64,000 bases of DNA from Oscillospiraceae bacterium (lineage in GTDB: Bacteria > Bacillota > Clostridia > Oscillospirales > CAG-272). Positions 11,015-20,689 of this stretch are shown here, piece after piece. A program made the translations under genes and the position numbers. The notes below the pieces were generated by a model. The model searched no databases and was not told the DNA's origin. It saw nothing but the letters and a program-made list of their open reading frames with translations. Location: contig SVSG01000003.1 in assembly GCA_015064415.1 (NCBI GenBank), forward strand, positions 1 through 64,000, read 5' to 3'. Each line of letters starts with the position of its first letter. Position 1 is the stretch's first letter.

Positions 11015-11272
11015 CTATTGAGAATCATTCTCTTTCCATTTGAACATTGCCTTGAAATCGTTATAGCAAGTTGGACATATCCAATAGTAATTATCCTCTG
11101 TCGTATACCCCTCGTGTAGTGTATCAGGATAATCGGAAAATTTTTCCCAACAAAATTCACAATGATCGTGATCCCATTCTTTCTTTGGTGCTTTCCATTT
11201 GCGAAAATATAATACCTTACCCGATAAATAATCTTCTTGTCCTCGTAATCTCCAATCGTCTTTATCTATCAT
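11015..11272 (-). CDS. Hypothetical small protein with CxxC/HCxxC zinc-ribbon-like motifs
   Basis: 85 aa, DHDHCEFCWEKF...YYWICPTCYNDF; AT-rich; GGAGGA upstream of ATG. Confidence 0.65.
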   Translation of the reverse strand: MIDKDDWRLRGQEDYLSGKVLYFRKWKAPKKEWDHDHCEFCWEKFSDYPDTLHEGYTTEDNYYWICPTCYNDFKAMFKWKENDSQ

Positions 11273-11363
11273 TCATATTCCTCCTTTTGCTTTATCGCCA
11301 GTTTCGCCTTTGTATTACAAAGGCAAGGGCAAAGTCCATACCCCTAAGGTTACACGTATCCTG

Positions 11364-11551
11364 AGGCTCCCTCCGGGAGGGAGCTCCCGACGAAGTCGGG
11401 TGAGGGAGAGCGCGTTACAATGAAGTTAGTACAAATCTAAAGTCACGCAGGCTCCTTCCACCGCTAACGCGAGAACCCCCAAAACTCATTTCATTCGTTT
11501 CGGGGAACCCCGCCGCGGTCCCCCTCCCTCTCGGAGGGAGGCTTTCTGTCA
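11364..11551. repeat. MITE-like intergenic element with GGCTCCCTCC/GGAGGGAGGC inverted ends
   Basis: Inverted terminal arms and internal hairpins (CCCGACGAAGTCGGG), no ORF. Confidence 0.55.
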
Positions 11552-11610
11552 ACCCCATTATAACACAAATTGGCAGAGAAAGCATGTTCTCTACCGAAAT
11601 TTATATGCGT

Positions 11611-11664
11611 ATCCGTAGGGGAGACCTGCGGTCTCCCGCGGGCGAACACAGTTCGCCCCTACGG
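11611..11664. repeat. Nested palindromic intergenic repeat (CCGTAGGGG...CCCCTACGG)
   Basis: Outer CCGTAGGGG/CCCCTACGG pairing encloses GGGAGACC/GGTCTCCC-type and GGGCGAAC/GTTCGCCC-type hairpins (cruciform). Confidence 0.65.
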
Positions 11665-11720
11665 TAAACATCCTTATGAGAACGCTCCTAAAGGGTCGGA
11701 TTTTTTTGTTATGCAACAGC

Positions 11721-12233
11721 TTAAAGCACAAGAGAGGGCGCGGTGTATACTCTTGCCGCCAGCTCCTGATTAAGCATATAAAGACTCTTGGGATCCGAGC
11801 CGAACAGCTCCATCTTGGTGATCATATCGTTGGCGTTGGTCTCTTCCTCGCCCTGCTCCTTCACGAACCAGTCCAGGAACTGCATCGTGCGGAAATCCTT
11901 GACGTCATAGGCGGCCGCGTAAATGTCGTTGATCAACGAGGTCACGTACTCCTCGTGTGCAAGACCTGCCTTCAGCACGTCCATGTGGCACTCAAAAACC
12001 TTATCGGGCTTGTCGATGGCCTCCAGCGTTACCACCTGATTTTCGTTTTGCAGATACTGATAGAAAAGCATGGCGTGATCGCGCTCCTCTTGTGCCTGCA
12101 CCATATACCAGTTGGCAAAGCCGTCCAACCCCTTTGCCTTGAAATAGTTGGAAAAATCAAGGTAAAGATAGGCCGAGTAAAACTCCTTGTTGATCTGGCT
12201 GTTCAACAGCTCACGAACCTTTGCGTTCATCAT
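11721..12233 (-). CDS. Ferritin
   Basis: MMNAKVRELLNSQINKEFYSAYLYLDFSNYFKAKGLDGFANWYMVQAQEERDHAMLFYQYL; ferritin ligand motifs; SD AGGAGG. Confidence 0.92.
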   Translation of the reverse strand: MMNAKVRELLNSQINKEFYSAYLYLDFSNYFKAKGLDGFANWYMVQAQEERDHAMLFYQYLQNENQVVTLEAIDKPDKVFECHMDVLKAGLAHEEYVTSLINDIYAAAYDVKDFRTMQFLDWFVKEQGEEETNANDMITKMELFGSDPKSLYMLNQELAARVYTAPSLVL

Positions 12234-12312
12234 GGAAAATACCTCCTTGTAATTCCCCGCGCATCGGCGGGGTTTATATTTTAATTTTAACACGAAATAA
12301 AAAATCTGTCAA

Positions 12313-13695
12313 TCACCGCAGGAAAAAGTGCAGCAGCTTTTCGTAAAATTTGCTTTTATAGGGCTGATAGCGCATGGGAAGATCGATCCACGTTTTCTTG
12401 TCCACGATGGATTTATGGTGCGAGAAAGCATCAAAGCCATCCTTGCCGTGATAGGAGCCCATGCCGCTTTCCCCCACGCCCCCAAAGCCCATTTCGCTGG
12501 TGGCCAGATGGATGATCACGTCATTGATACAGCCACCGCCAAAGGAGAGCTCCCTTGTGACGCGCTGCACGTGACTTTTGTCGTGGCTGAATAAATACAA
12601 CGCCAGCGGCTTATCCAAGGTTTTCAGCTCCGCGATCAGGGCATCGAAATCCTCAAAGCTCAGGATCGGCAAAATGGGGCCGAAGATCTCCTCACCCATC
12701 ACCGCATCCGCGCGCGTCACCCCGTCCATCACGGTGGGCGCGATCTTGAGCGCGGCGGCATCCGCTTGGCCACCGTGCACCACCTTGGCGGGATCGATCA
12801 GGCCACAAAGCCGCGCAAAATGCTTCTCATTGATGATCTTGCCGTAGTCCCCGTTCTGCAGGGGCTCCTCACCGAATTGTGCCTTGATCTGCGCGATCAC
12901 ATGCCGCACCAGCTCATCCTTCACGCTACTTGCGCAAAGCACGTGATCCGGCGCCACGCAGGTCTGCCCGCAGTTGAGATATTTGCCAAACACGATCCGC
13001 TTGGCCGCCAGCTTCAAATCGGCGCTCTCATCCACGATGCAGGGGCTCTTGCCCCCAAGCTCCAGCACAACGGGGGTCAGATGCTCGGCCGTGTGGCGCA
13101 GTACCTCCTTGCCCACCGCCTGACTGCCCGTGAAAAAGACGAAATCGAATTTTTGCTCCAGCAGTGCGGCGTTCTCCGCGCGCCCCCCCGTCACCACGGC
13201 CACGTATTCGGGCGGAAAGCACTCGCGCACGATCCTTGCCACGATCTCACTTGTCGCGGGGGAATAGGCGCTCGGCTTCAAAATCACGGTGTTCCCTGCC
13301 GCGATTGCGTTGGCCAGCGGATCGACGGTCAGCAAAAACGGATAGTTCCACGGGCTCATGATCAGCGTGTTGCCATACGGCACGGGCTGCTTGAAGCTGT
13401 GGGAGCAAAATTGCGCAAGCGGCGTTTTCACCCGCTTTTTCCCTGCCCATTTTTTGGTGTGCCTGATCATATGCGAAATTTCGGTCAGCACAAAGCCCGA
13501 CTCGCACATAAAGGCCTCGTATGCGCTTTTGCCAAGGTCCGCAAAAAGCGCCCCGTTGATCTCGTCCTTATACTTTTTCACCGCGGCGTACAGCTTTTTC
13601 AGCTGTGCCACGCGGAATTTTACGGGGAGCGTTGCCCCGCTCCTGTAATACGCCCGCTGACGCTCCAGCAAGGATGCAATTTCCGTATTCGTCAT
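12313..13695 (-). CDS. Aldehyde dehydrogenase family protein
   Basis: ALDH motifs VVLELGGKSPCIV and NCGQTCVAPDHVL; start set at SD-preceded ATG (MTNTEIASLL). Confidence 0.92.
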   Translation of the reverse strand: MTNTEIASLLERQRAYYRSGATLPVKFRVAQLKKLYAAVKKYKDEINGALFADLGKSAYEAFMCESGFVLTEISHMIRHTKKWAGKKRVKTPLAQFCSHSFKQPVPYGNTLIMSPWNYPFLLTVDPLANAIAAGNTVILKPSAYSPATSEIVARIVRECFPPEYVAVVTGGRAENAALLEQKFDFVFFTGSQAVGKEVLRHTAEHLTPVVLELGGKSPCIVDESADLKLAAKRIVFGKYLNCGQTCVAPDHVLCASSVKDELVRHVIAQIKAQFGEEPLQNGDYGKIINEKHFARLCGLIDPAKVVHGGQADAAALKIAPTVMDGVTRADAVMGEEIFGPILPILSFEDFDALIAELKTLDKPLALYLFSHDKSHVQRVTRELSFGGGCINDVIIHLATSEMGFGGVGESGMGSYHGKDGFDAFSHHKSIVDKKTWIDLPMRYQPYKSKFYEKLLHFFLR

Positions 13696-13817
13696 AAATC
13701 CTCCGATCCGCCGCCGCAAAAAGCGGGGCACGGTCATCAAAATTATACCGCATCCCGCACAAAAAGTCAATAAAACCGCCTCAAAACACGCTTTTCGCCA
13801 CCTTTTTGAGGGCATTG

Positions 13818-13846
13818 TTGACTTCTTTCACACAATGTGGTATAAT
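13818..13846 (+). promoter_or_regulatory. Sigma-A-type promoter for licD-like gene
   Basis: TTGACT - 17 nt - TATAAT with TGTGG before the -10. Confidence 0.75.
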
Positions 13847-13877
13847 ATAATATCATATCTGTCGATCGAGGTGGCCT

Positions 13878-14702
13878 ATGCAAGATAACACGTCCAAGCT
13901 GTTAAAGGAAAAATTGTTGGAGCTGCTTTCGTGGTTTCACCATTTCTGTGAAAAGCACGGCCTGCGCTATTATGCGCTTGGCGGCACGATGCTCGGCGCC
14001 GCCCGTCACCACGGCTTTATCCCGTGGGATGACGATATCGACGTGGGCATGCCCCGCCCCGACTACGAGCGCTTCCGCGCCCTGATGGAAAAGGAGGCGC
14101 AAGCACGCTTCCTTTTGGAGACCCCCGAAAACTCGGGCAAGGATTATTTTTATCCCTTTTTCAAATTGTATGATACCACCACCACGCTGGTGGAAAATAC
14201 GCGCTACCGCTTAAAGCGCGGCGTGTATCTGGACATCTTCCCGCTGGACGGCTTCGGCCGCACCGAGGAGGAGGCGCGCGAGACCTTTGCCCGCATCAAA
14301 AAGGCACACAACCTATTGCTTTGCCGCGTGGCGGGCTGGCGAAAGGGCCGCAAGCTCCACAAAAATCTGGCCGCCAAATTCATGCAGCTGCTCCCCTTCA
14401 TCAATAACAAAAAGCTACTGTTGCAGCTTTGCGACAAATGCAAGGAAAAGGATTACGCCGCCTGCACGTGGGTCGGCAACCCCGTCGGCGCCTGGGGCAT
14501 GCGCGAGATCATGCCCGTTGAGGTCATGGGCGAGCCCACGCTTTGCACCTTTGAGGATCTGCAGATCTACGGCGTGGCAGACCCCGACGCCTACCTCACC
14601 CGCCTTTACGGCAACTGGAAACAGCCCCCGCCCCCCGAAAAGCAGGTCACGCATCACGACTTTATCTGCCTGGACCTGAACAAATCCTATCTGGAAGACT
14701 GA
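13878..14702 (+). CDS. LicD-family phosphotransferase
   Basis: YYALGGTMLGAARHHGFIPWDDDIDVGMPRPDYERF motif typical of LicD. Confidence 0.93.
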   Translation: MQDNTSKLLKEKLLELLSWFHHFCEKHGLRYYALGGTMLGAARHHGFIPWDDDIDVGMPRPDYERFRALMEKEAQARFLLETPENSGKDYFYPFFKLYDTTTTLVENTRYRLKRGVYLDIFPLDGFGRTEEEARETFARIKKAHNLLLCRVAGWRKGRKLHKNLAAKFMQLLPFINNKKLLLQLCDKCKEKDYAACTWVGNPVGAWGMREIMPVEVMGEPTLCTFEDLQIYGVADPDAYLTRLYGNWKQPPPPEKQVTHHDFICLDLNKSYLED

Positions 14703-14718
14703 AAATCAGGAGAACGTC

Positions 14719-15120
14719 ATGAAACGAGTCATCACATACGGAACCTTTGATCTGTTGCACTACGGCCATATCAATCTGTTGCGCCGCGCCAAGGCGTTGG
14801 GCGACTATCTGATCGTCGCACTCTCCACAGACGATTTCAACTGGCTGGAAAAGCAGAAAAAGTGTTGCTTCAGCTACGAACAGCGCAAGTCGCTTCTGGA
14901 GGCGGTGCGCTACGTGGATCTGGTGATCCCGGAGGAGTCCTGGGAGCAAAAGAAATCGGACATGCACGAATATCACATCGACACCTTTGTGATGGGCGAC
15001 GATTGGCGGGGCAAATTCGATTTTCTGCGCGACGAGGGCGTAGAGGTCGTGTATCTGGAAAGAACGCCCGAGATCAGCACCACGCAGATCAAGCAAGACC
15101 TGAATACCACGCAAAAATAA
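14719..15120 (+). CDS. tagD: Glycerol-3-phosphate cytidylyltransferase-like protein (TagD family)
   Basis: TYGTFDLLHYGHINLLRRAKALGDYLIVALSTDDFN, cytidylyltransferase HxGH motif; follows licD. Confidence 0.9.
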   Translation: MKRVITYGTFDLLHYGHINLLRRAKALGDYLIVALSTDDFNWLEKQKKCCFSYEQRKSLLEAVRYVDLVIPEESWEQKKSDMHEYHIDTFVMGDDWRGKFDFLRDEGVEVVYLERTPEISTTQIKQDLNTTQK

Positions 15121-15152
15121 CAAAAAGCGGCACACGTGTGCCGCTTTTTGTG
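15121..15152. terminator. Bidirectional terminator between converging tagD-like and rubredoxin genes
   Basis: CAAAAAGCGGCACACGTGTGCCGCTTTTTG palindrome. Confidence 0.85.
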
Positions 15153-15156
15153 TTTT

Positions 15157-15315
15157 TTACGCTTCCTCGAACTGGTCCTTACCCACGCCGCAAAGGGGGC
15201 AGACAAAGTCCTCGGGGAGGTCCTCGAACTTGGTGCCGGGTGCGATGCCGTTATCGGGATCGCCCACTGCCTCGTCATAGGTCCAGCCGCATACGCCACA
15301 TACATACTTTTTCAT
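15157..15315 (-). CDS. Rubredoxin (52 aa; not in supplied ORF track)
   Basis: Translated by hand: [52 protein letters not shown], two CxxC knuckles. Confidence 0.95.
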   Translation of the reverse strand: MKKYVCGVCGWTYDEAVGDPDNGIAPGTKFEDLPEDFVCPLCGVGKDQFEEA

Positions 15316-15354
15316 AATTTTACTCCTTTTTCTCACCCCGTTTGGGGGCTTTTT

Positions 15355-16500
15355 TTATTTCAGCTCTTCGGCAAGTGCCACCAAGGTGGCCTTGTTTTCC
15401 TCGCTCATCGCGGAAAGGATCTTCACGTTATTCTGTGCATACGTGAGGTTGCGGCACTTCTCCAGCATGCCGCGCATCACCTTCTCTGCCATCGGTGCCC
15501 AGCTGCCGTTCTCAATAAACGCCACCGTGCGGTTGGCAAAATTGCGCTCGGTCAGATGATCGATAAAGCTGCGCATGAAGGGGAAGATATCCATGTTATA
15601 GGTCGTGGTGGCCAGTACCACCTTGCCGTAACGGAAGGCGTCCTCCACGGCCTCGGCCATGTCACAGCGTGCCAGATCGTTGATAGCCACCTTGGGACAG
15701 CCCACCTTGTGCAGCTGCTCGGCCAAAAACTCCACCGCCTTTTTGGTGTTGCCGTACACCGAGGTATAGGCGATCATCACGCCTTCGCTTTCCACGCCGT
15801 AGCTCGACCAGACGTTGTAAAGGTTCAGATAGTAAGCAAGATCTTGCGAAAGCACGGGGCCGTGCAAGGGGCAGATATAGCGAATATCCAGCGCGGCCGC
15901 CTTTTTCAGAACTGCCTGCACCTGTGCGCCGTATTTGCCCACGATGCCGATATAGTAGCGTCTCGCCTCGCAGGCCCAGTCCTCCTCCACGTCCAGCGCG
16001 CCGAATTTGCCGAATGCGTCCGCGGAAAACAGTGCCTTATCCGTGCTGTCATAGGTCATAATGACCTCGGGCCAGTGCACCATCGGGGCCGTGATAAAAC
16101 TCAGCTGATGCCGACCGAGCGAGAGCGTGCTCCCCTCTCCCACCACAAGGCGTCTGTCGGCAAAATCGTTGCCGTAAAAGTTTTTCATCATCACAAACGC
16201 CTTGGCAGAGGCGACGATCGTTGCCCCCGGAAACGCCTTGGCAAAGGTGGTGATATTGGCCGAGTGATCCGGCTCCATGTGCTGTACGATCAGATAATCC
16301 GGCGTGCGATCACCAAGGACGGTGCGCAAATTCTGCAACCACTCCGCGCCAAAGCGCGCATCCACGGCATCCAGCACCGCGATCTTTTCGTCCAAGATCA
16401 CGTAAGAATTGTACGCCATTCCGTTCGGCACCGTATATTGTCCCTCAAAAAGGTCGATTTCATGATCATTCACGCCTACGTAACGAATATCATTTGTCAT
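15355..16500 (-). CDS. FprA-family A-type flavoprotein (flavo-diiron protein)
   Basis: HMEPDHSANI di-iron motif, C-terminal flavodoxin domain (AYTSVYGNTKKAVEFLAEQL); next to rubredoxin. Confidence 0.93.
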   Translation of the reverse strand: MTNDIRYVGVNDHEIDLFEGQYTVPNGMAYNSYVILDEKIAVLDAVDARFGAEWLQNLRTVLGDRTPDYLIVQHMEPDHSANITTFAKAFPGATIVASAKAFVMMKNFYGNDFADRRLVVGEGSTLSLGRHQLSFITAPMVHWPEVIMTYDSTDKALFSADAFGKFGALDVEEDWACEARRYYIGIVGKYGAQVQAVLKKAAALDIRYICPLHGPVLSQDLAYYLNLYNVWSSYGVESEGVMIAYTSVYGNTKKAVEFLAEQLHKVGCPKVAINDLARCDMAEAVEDAFRYGKVVLATTTYNMDIFPFMRSFIDHLTERNFANRTVAFIENGSWAPMAEKVMRGMLEKCRNLTYAQNNVKILSAMSEENKATLVALAEELK

Positions 16501-16594
16501 ATGCATCTTCCTCCATTTTTTATCACATCCAAGTATACCATAAAACGCGCTTTTTTTCAAGTGGAAATATCCGTCTTATGGCATTATTTTTCCA

Positions 16595-17164
16595 TCAGAA
16601 CGGCGCGGGCAGTGCACTCCCCGTGATCAGATTTTCAAAGCATTGTGAAAGCGGCACCTCGAAGCGCACGCCCTCTATGTGCAGATAGCGCACGCGCGGC
16701 GCGTTATAAGAGGAAAGAGGTCTATCGTACACGTCGTTGGAGTGCGCCGCCACATAAAGCTCACGCTCCGTGCGATCTATGACAAACAGCGTGTGATAAA
16801 AGCTCCCGTCCTCGCGTCCCAGCTGTACCACGTCCGCCGCTTGCATCTCGCGCATCCCCACCTCGCGCCCGTAAGGGCCGATGCCGCCGTTATTTTGTAA
16901 AAATTCGGGGGCTCCCGTGAAAAAATCCCAGAAAAACTCCACCCCCGTAAACGCAGGGGCGCGGTCATCCGCCGAGCGATAATACCACCCGAAATCCGGC
17001 GTGCCGTTCATCACACAGCACCCCGCCAGCACGCATTGCGACACGAAATTGGTGCAATCGCCGCCCACCTCGGTAAAATTATAAAACAGCGGATTGCGCG
17101 ACAGCGCCCAGCGGCGCGCATAGGCCAGCGCATGCTCCCTTTGATACTCTCCCGTCATTAACAT
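16595..17164 (-). CDS. Putative amidase-domain protein (Amidase_6 type)
   Basis: YARRWALSRNPLFYNFTEVGGDCTNFVSQCVLAGC signature. Confidence 0.8.
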   Translation of the reverse strand: MLMTGEYQREHALAYARRWALSRNPLFYNFTEVGGDCTNFVSQCVLAGCCVMNGTPDFGWYYRSADDRAPAFTGVEFFWDFFTGAPEFLQNNGGIGPYGREVGMREMQAADVVQLGREDGSFYHTLFVIDRTERELYVAAHSNDVYDRPLSSYNAPRVRYLHIEGVRFEVPLSQCFENLITGSALPAPF

Positions 17165-17242
17165 AGCATCACCTCCTCCCCTCAGTTTATGCAAAAAAAG
17201 GACGCGTTGCCAGCGCAACGCGTCCTTTTATGTGCTTTTGTA

Positions 17243-18772
17243 TTACGGCAGCTTGTTCTGCCAGTCATCGGGCAATTCGTCGGGCAGATCCTCCGGCAGC
17301 TTATCCGCCAGATCGTCAGGCAGCTCGATCGGATTGTCGCTGGAGGAAAGACGCTCGATCAGCTTATCCACCATTTCGTCCGTGGTCAGCGTGCTCAGCT
17401 CCTCGGGCGTGAAGATCTCTGCCACACCGTCGGCCACCAGCTGCACCACGTCCTCATTCACGGGGATCTCATACTCCGTGACCACCTCCTGCAGGCTGTC
17501 CGCCAGCACCTCGGTGTTCACCGTGCCATCCTCGTTTTGCGACTCCTTGAGCACGTCGATCATGTTTTCCAGCATCTCGCCGTGGTTCTCGCGCAGATCC
17601 TCGGTACCGCCGAGCTCACGCAGCATCACGCGCATGCCCGTGTCCACGATCGCGCCCTTCACGGGACGCATGCGGCTGTTGGCGTCCAGTACCGCATACA
17701 GCTCCTTGGCAACGCCCTCGGAAACCAGCTTTTCGATCAGCAGATCGGTGCCGTTCTCCTCTTCGACCAGCACGAACAGATCGTGCTCGATCAGGACGGC
17801 GATCGCCCTTGCAAACGTGTGCAGGTCGTCGTCGATATTATCCGTCTCAGAGCTGGAAAATACCAGCAAAAACGCGTCCACGATCCCCTGCATGTTCTCG
17901 CCTGCCTGCGGCTTTTCCATGCCGAGGGCACTCTCACCCTTCAGCCAGGCCGCCGACGTGTCAGAAAGCATGGAAGAAATCAACGTGCGCAGAATGACGG
18001 AGCAGCTGAGGTCATCTGCCAGCTTATCCAGCGTCTGCGCCTCCGCCTCCGCATATTCCTGCATGGGCTTTTGCGTGAGGGGCTTGACGTCCTCAACCAC
18101 GTGGATGATGACCTCGATCTCGCTTTCCAGCTTGACCGTCTCACCCTCCCACTCGGCCGTTGTCAGCGATTCAAACAGCGGCTTGCCCAAAAGATCGTAG
18201 CACTGCGCGGCGATGGGCGTTTTGCTGAGCGTTTCAAGCGGCTCGGCAACAGCGGCGTAGTCATCCTTGATCTCCAGCTTTTCCATGACGCCAAGCGCCA
18301 CACGGCTGTAACCCAGCACGGGCGTCAAAAGGACGACCAGCGTCACCGCACCGCACAAAAGGCCGACCACCGCACCGCCAAGACGGCCGAGCGGCTGCTT
18401 CGCCTTTTTCAGGCGGAAAATGGCGGCAAGGAGCTTATATACAATAAACGTGACGATCTTGAGCACGACGTAGATCAGCAGGAAAAACAGCGGCGCAAAG
18501 ATCAACAGTGCCAGCGTTTCCACAACGCCCACAAGCTCGGGGTCTGCCATATATGCACCCAGCTCAGCCGGCGCGACCTTTTTCAGCAGATCCGTCAACG
18601 GATCCTTCGCGATCTGCAACGCGTACTTGGAAAGAATGAACGCGGCGGCGGCAGAAAGCAAAAGCGTGATCAGACGCAAAAATGCGGAATAGAGCTTGCG
18701 CCCGAGGCCAAGGAGCATGCCAAAGCCAAGGATAACCAAGGAAACCACAAGAAAGATCAGCTTGAAATCCAT
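17243..18772 (-). CDS. CvpA-like multi-spanning membrane protein with acidic C-terminal tail
   Basis: Four N-terminal hydrophobic segments in CvpA-like arrangement; Asp/Glu-rich C-terminus. Confidence 0.55.
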   Translation of the reverse strand: MDFKLIFLVVSLVILGFGMLLGLGRKLYSAFLRLITLLLSAAAAFILSKYALQIAKDPLTDLLKKVAPAELGAYMADPELVGVVETLALLIFAPLFFLLIYVVLKIVTFIVYKLLAAIFRLKKAKQPLGRLGGAVVGLLCGAVTLVVLLTPVLGYSRVALGVMEKLEIKDDYAAVAEPLETLSKTPIAAQCYDLLGKPLFESLTTAEWEGETVKLESEIEVIIHVVEDVKPLTQKPMQEYAEAEAQTLDKLADDLSCSVILRTLISSMLSDTSAAWLKGESALGMEKPQAGENMQGIVDAFLLVFSSSETDNIDDDLHTFARAIAVLIEHDLFVLVEEENGTDLLIEKLVSEGVAKELYAVLDANSRMRPVKGAIVDTGMRVMLRELGGTEDLRENHGEMLENMIDVLKESQNEDGTVNTEVLADSLQEVVTEYEIPVNEDVVQLVADGVAEIFTPEELSTLTTDEMVDKLIERLSSSDNPIELPDDLADKLPEDLPDELPDDWQNKLP

Positions 18773-18842
18773 AACAATTCACCTCTTTAGTCTTATCTGT
18801 ATGAAAGCTACACTTTTATTATACCGCGTGATACCACATTTG

Positions 18843-19742
18843 TCAAGTATTGTTTCCTTTTCTCGAAAAAGCCATTTGCGCCATCCGCTCGCAAAGCTCC
18901 TCGAAGCAGATACCGCGCGCGGCCGCCGCCAGCGGCAGCAAGCTGGTCTGCGTCATCCCGGGCAGGGTGTTTGCCTCCAGAAAAACGGGCTGCCCCTTTT
19001 CATCCTCCTTGAAATCCACGCGCGCAAAATCCCGCAGGCCCAGCGCACAAAAGCTGCACAAGGCAAGATTTTGCAAGGCGGCAAGGCGCTTGGCGGAAAG
19101 CGGCGCGGGGCAGATCTCGCGCGTGGCGTCGGGCGTGTATTTGTGCGCGTAATCATACGTACCGCCCAAGGGAATGATCTGCACCGGCGGCAGGGCGCGC
19201 CCTTGCAATACCCCCACGGAATACTCGGCCCCCGGCAAATAGCACTCGCACAATAAGTCCCCTGACGGTACGAGTTTTTCCCATTCTTCGCGCCCGTGAA
19301 CAATACAAAATCCGATACTGGAGCCGCCGCACGGCGGCTTTGCCGCAAAGGGGTACTCCAGTGGGGGGCACGCCTCTCCCACGTGCCACACGGCGCCCTT
19401 GGCAACGGGCACCCCGATGGCGCTCACACACGCCTTGGCGCGCGGCTTATCCATAGCAAGCGCGGAGGCGCGCGCATCGCTCCCCGTGTAGTGCCGCACC
19501 CCCGCCGCCTCCAGCGCGCCCTGCCAGCGTCCGTCCTCCCCTGCCCCGCCGTGAAAGCAAAGAAAAACGGCGTCTGCCGCACGGCATGTTTGCACAAGAT
19601 CTGCGCGCGGCATTGCCTCTTGTACATCAAAACTCACTACCGTATGCCCGTTTTTTTGCAAGGCGGCCGCGACGCGCGCCCCGGAACGAAGCGAGACCTC
19701 CCGCTCCTCACTCACCCCACCGCAAAGCACCAAGACCTTCAA
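18843..19742 (-). CDS. ddl: D-alanine--D-alanine ligase, probable TTG start
   Basis: KVLVLCGGVSEEREVSLRSG, ATP-grasp segment, FLEANTLPGMTQTSLLPLAA; GGGAGGGG SD 5' of TTG at 19742. The longer ORF to 20042 overlaps prmC and lacks homology-like sequence. Confidence 0.85.
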   Translation of the reverse strand: MKVLVLCGGVSEEREVSLRSGARVAAALQKNGHTVVSFDVQEAMPRADLVQTCRAADAVFLCFHGGAGEDGRWQGALEAAGVRHYTGSDARASALAMDKPRAKACVSAIGVPVAKGAVWHVGEACPPLEYPFAAKPPCGGSSIGFCIVHGREEWEKLVPSGDLLCECYLPGAEYSVGVLQGRALPPVQIIPLGGTYDYAHKYTPDATREICPAPLSAKRLAALQNLALCSFCALGLRDFARVDFKEDEKGQPVFLEANTLPGMTQTSLLPLAAAARGICFEELCERMAQMAFSRKGNNT

Positions 19743-19830
19743 AAAATCCCCTCCCGTCTCTTGCAAGGTGTTGAATGGCTGCGCATTCATCTCTTGCAGA
19801 GTATGCGGAAGGGGATCTGCTTGTGAAATA

Positions 19831-20595
19831 TTACTCCAACAGCACCACGCGGTCATTTCCGCCATAATCGCGGAATACCGTGATCTGCATGCCGTGCGCA
19901 TCGGCAAGTGCGCGCAGGGCGTCGGCCTGATCGTACCCGATCTCAAACAGGAAAAACCCGCCCCGTTTGAGGACTTTTTTCCATTTATCGAGGATAGCGC
20001 GGTAAAAATCAAGCCCGTCCTCACCGCCGTAAAGCGCGGCATAGGGCTCGTGCTTCACCTCGGTGGAGAGCCCCTGTATCACGTCGGGCCTGATATACGG
20101 GGGGTTAGACAAAATGGCATCCGCCACCTCTTTTTCACACGGCTCCTGCAAAACGTCGGCAAGCTGCAGCTCCAGGCGGGCGTCTACGCCGTTGCGCGCG
20201 GCGTTGCGCGCAGCAAGCGCAAGCGTTTCGGGAAACAGGTCGATCGCCACGGCACTTGTGTCGGGGCGGGAGGCCAGCGTGGAGATCGCCACGCACCCGC
20301 TCCCCGTGCAAAGATCAAAAAAGTGTGCCCCGTTCGGCAGTTTCTTGATCGCGGCCTCCACCAGATGCTCGGTATCCGGGCGCGGGATCAGACAATGCTC
20401 ATTGACCTCATAGCGCTCCCGCCAGAACTCCCACTCCCCCAAAATATACTGCAACGGATAGTGCGCGGCGCGGCGCGCGGCGGCCTTTTGCAACGCCTCG
20501 CCCGAAAATGCCTCACAAAGCAAGCGCGCCTCGTATGCGGCATTCTCAACCCCCGCCTCACGCAGTATCTCACAAATTTCTGTGCAATCCGACAT
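19831..20595 (-). CDS. prmC: Release factor glutamine methyltransferase
   Basis: FFDLCTGSGCVAISTLA SAM motif and NPPYI motif (ILSNPPYIRPDVIQGL). Confidence 0.92.
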   Translation of the reverse strand: MSDCTEICEILREAGVENAAYEARLLCEAFSGEALQKAAARRAAHYPLQYILGEWEFWRERYEVNEHCLIPRPDTEHLVEAAIKKLPNGAHFFDLCTGSGCVAISTLASRPDTSAVAIDLFPETLALAARNAARNGVDARLELQLADVLQEPCEKEVADAILSNPPYIRPDVIQGLSTEVKHEPYAALYGGEDGLDFYRAILDKWKKVLKRGGFFLFEIGYDQADALRALADAHGMQITVFRDYGGNDRVVLLE

Positions 20596-20689
20596 CACGT
20601 GCTCCTTTAAATTTTTTTCGCAAAGTACTGTACAAATCTCAAATTTTATGATAAAATAATAGCAAGGATCCCGAAAGGAGGACCGTGCC

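Noticed and set aside
15136-16626. 496-aa plus-strand ORF
   Set aside because: Antisense to FprA and rubredoxin, both unambiguous on the minus strand.
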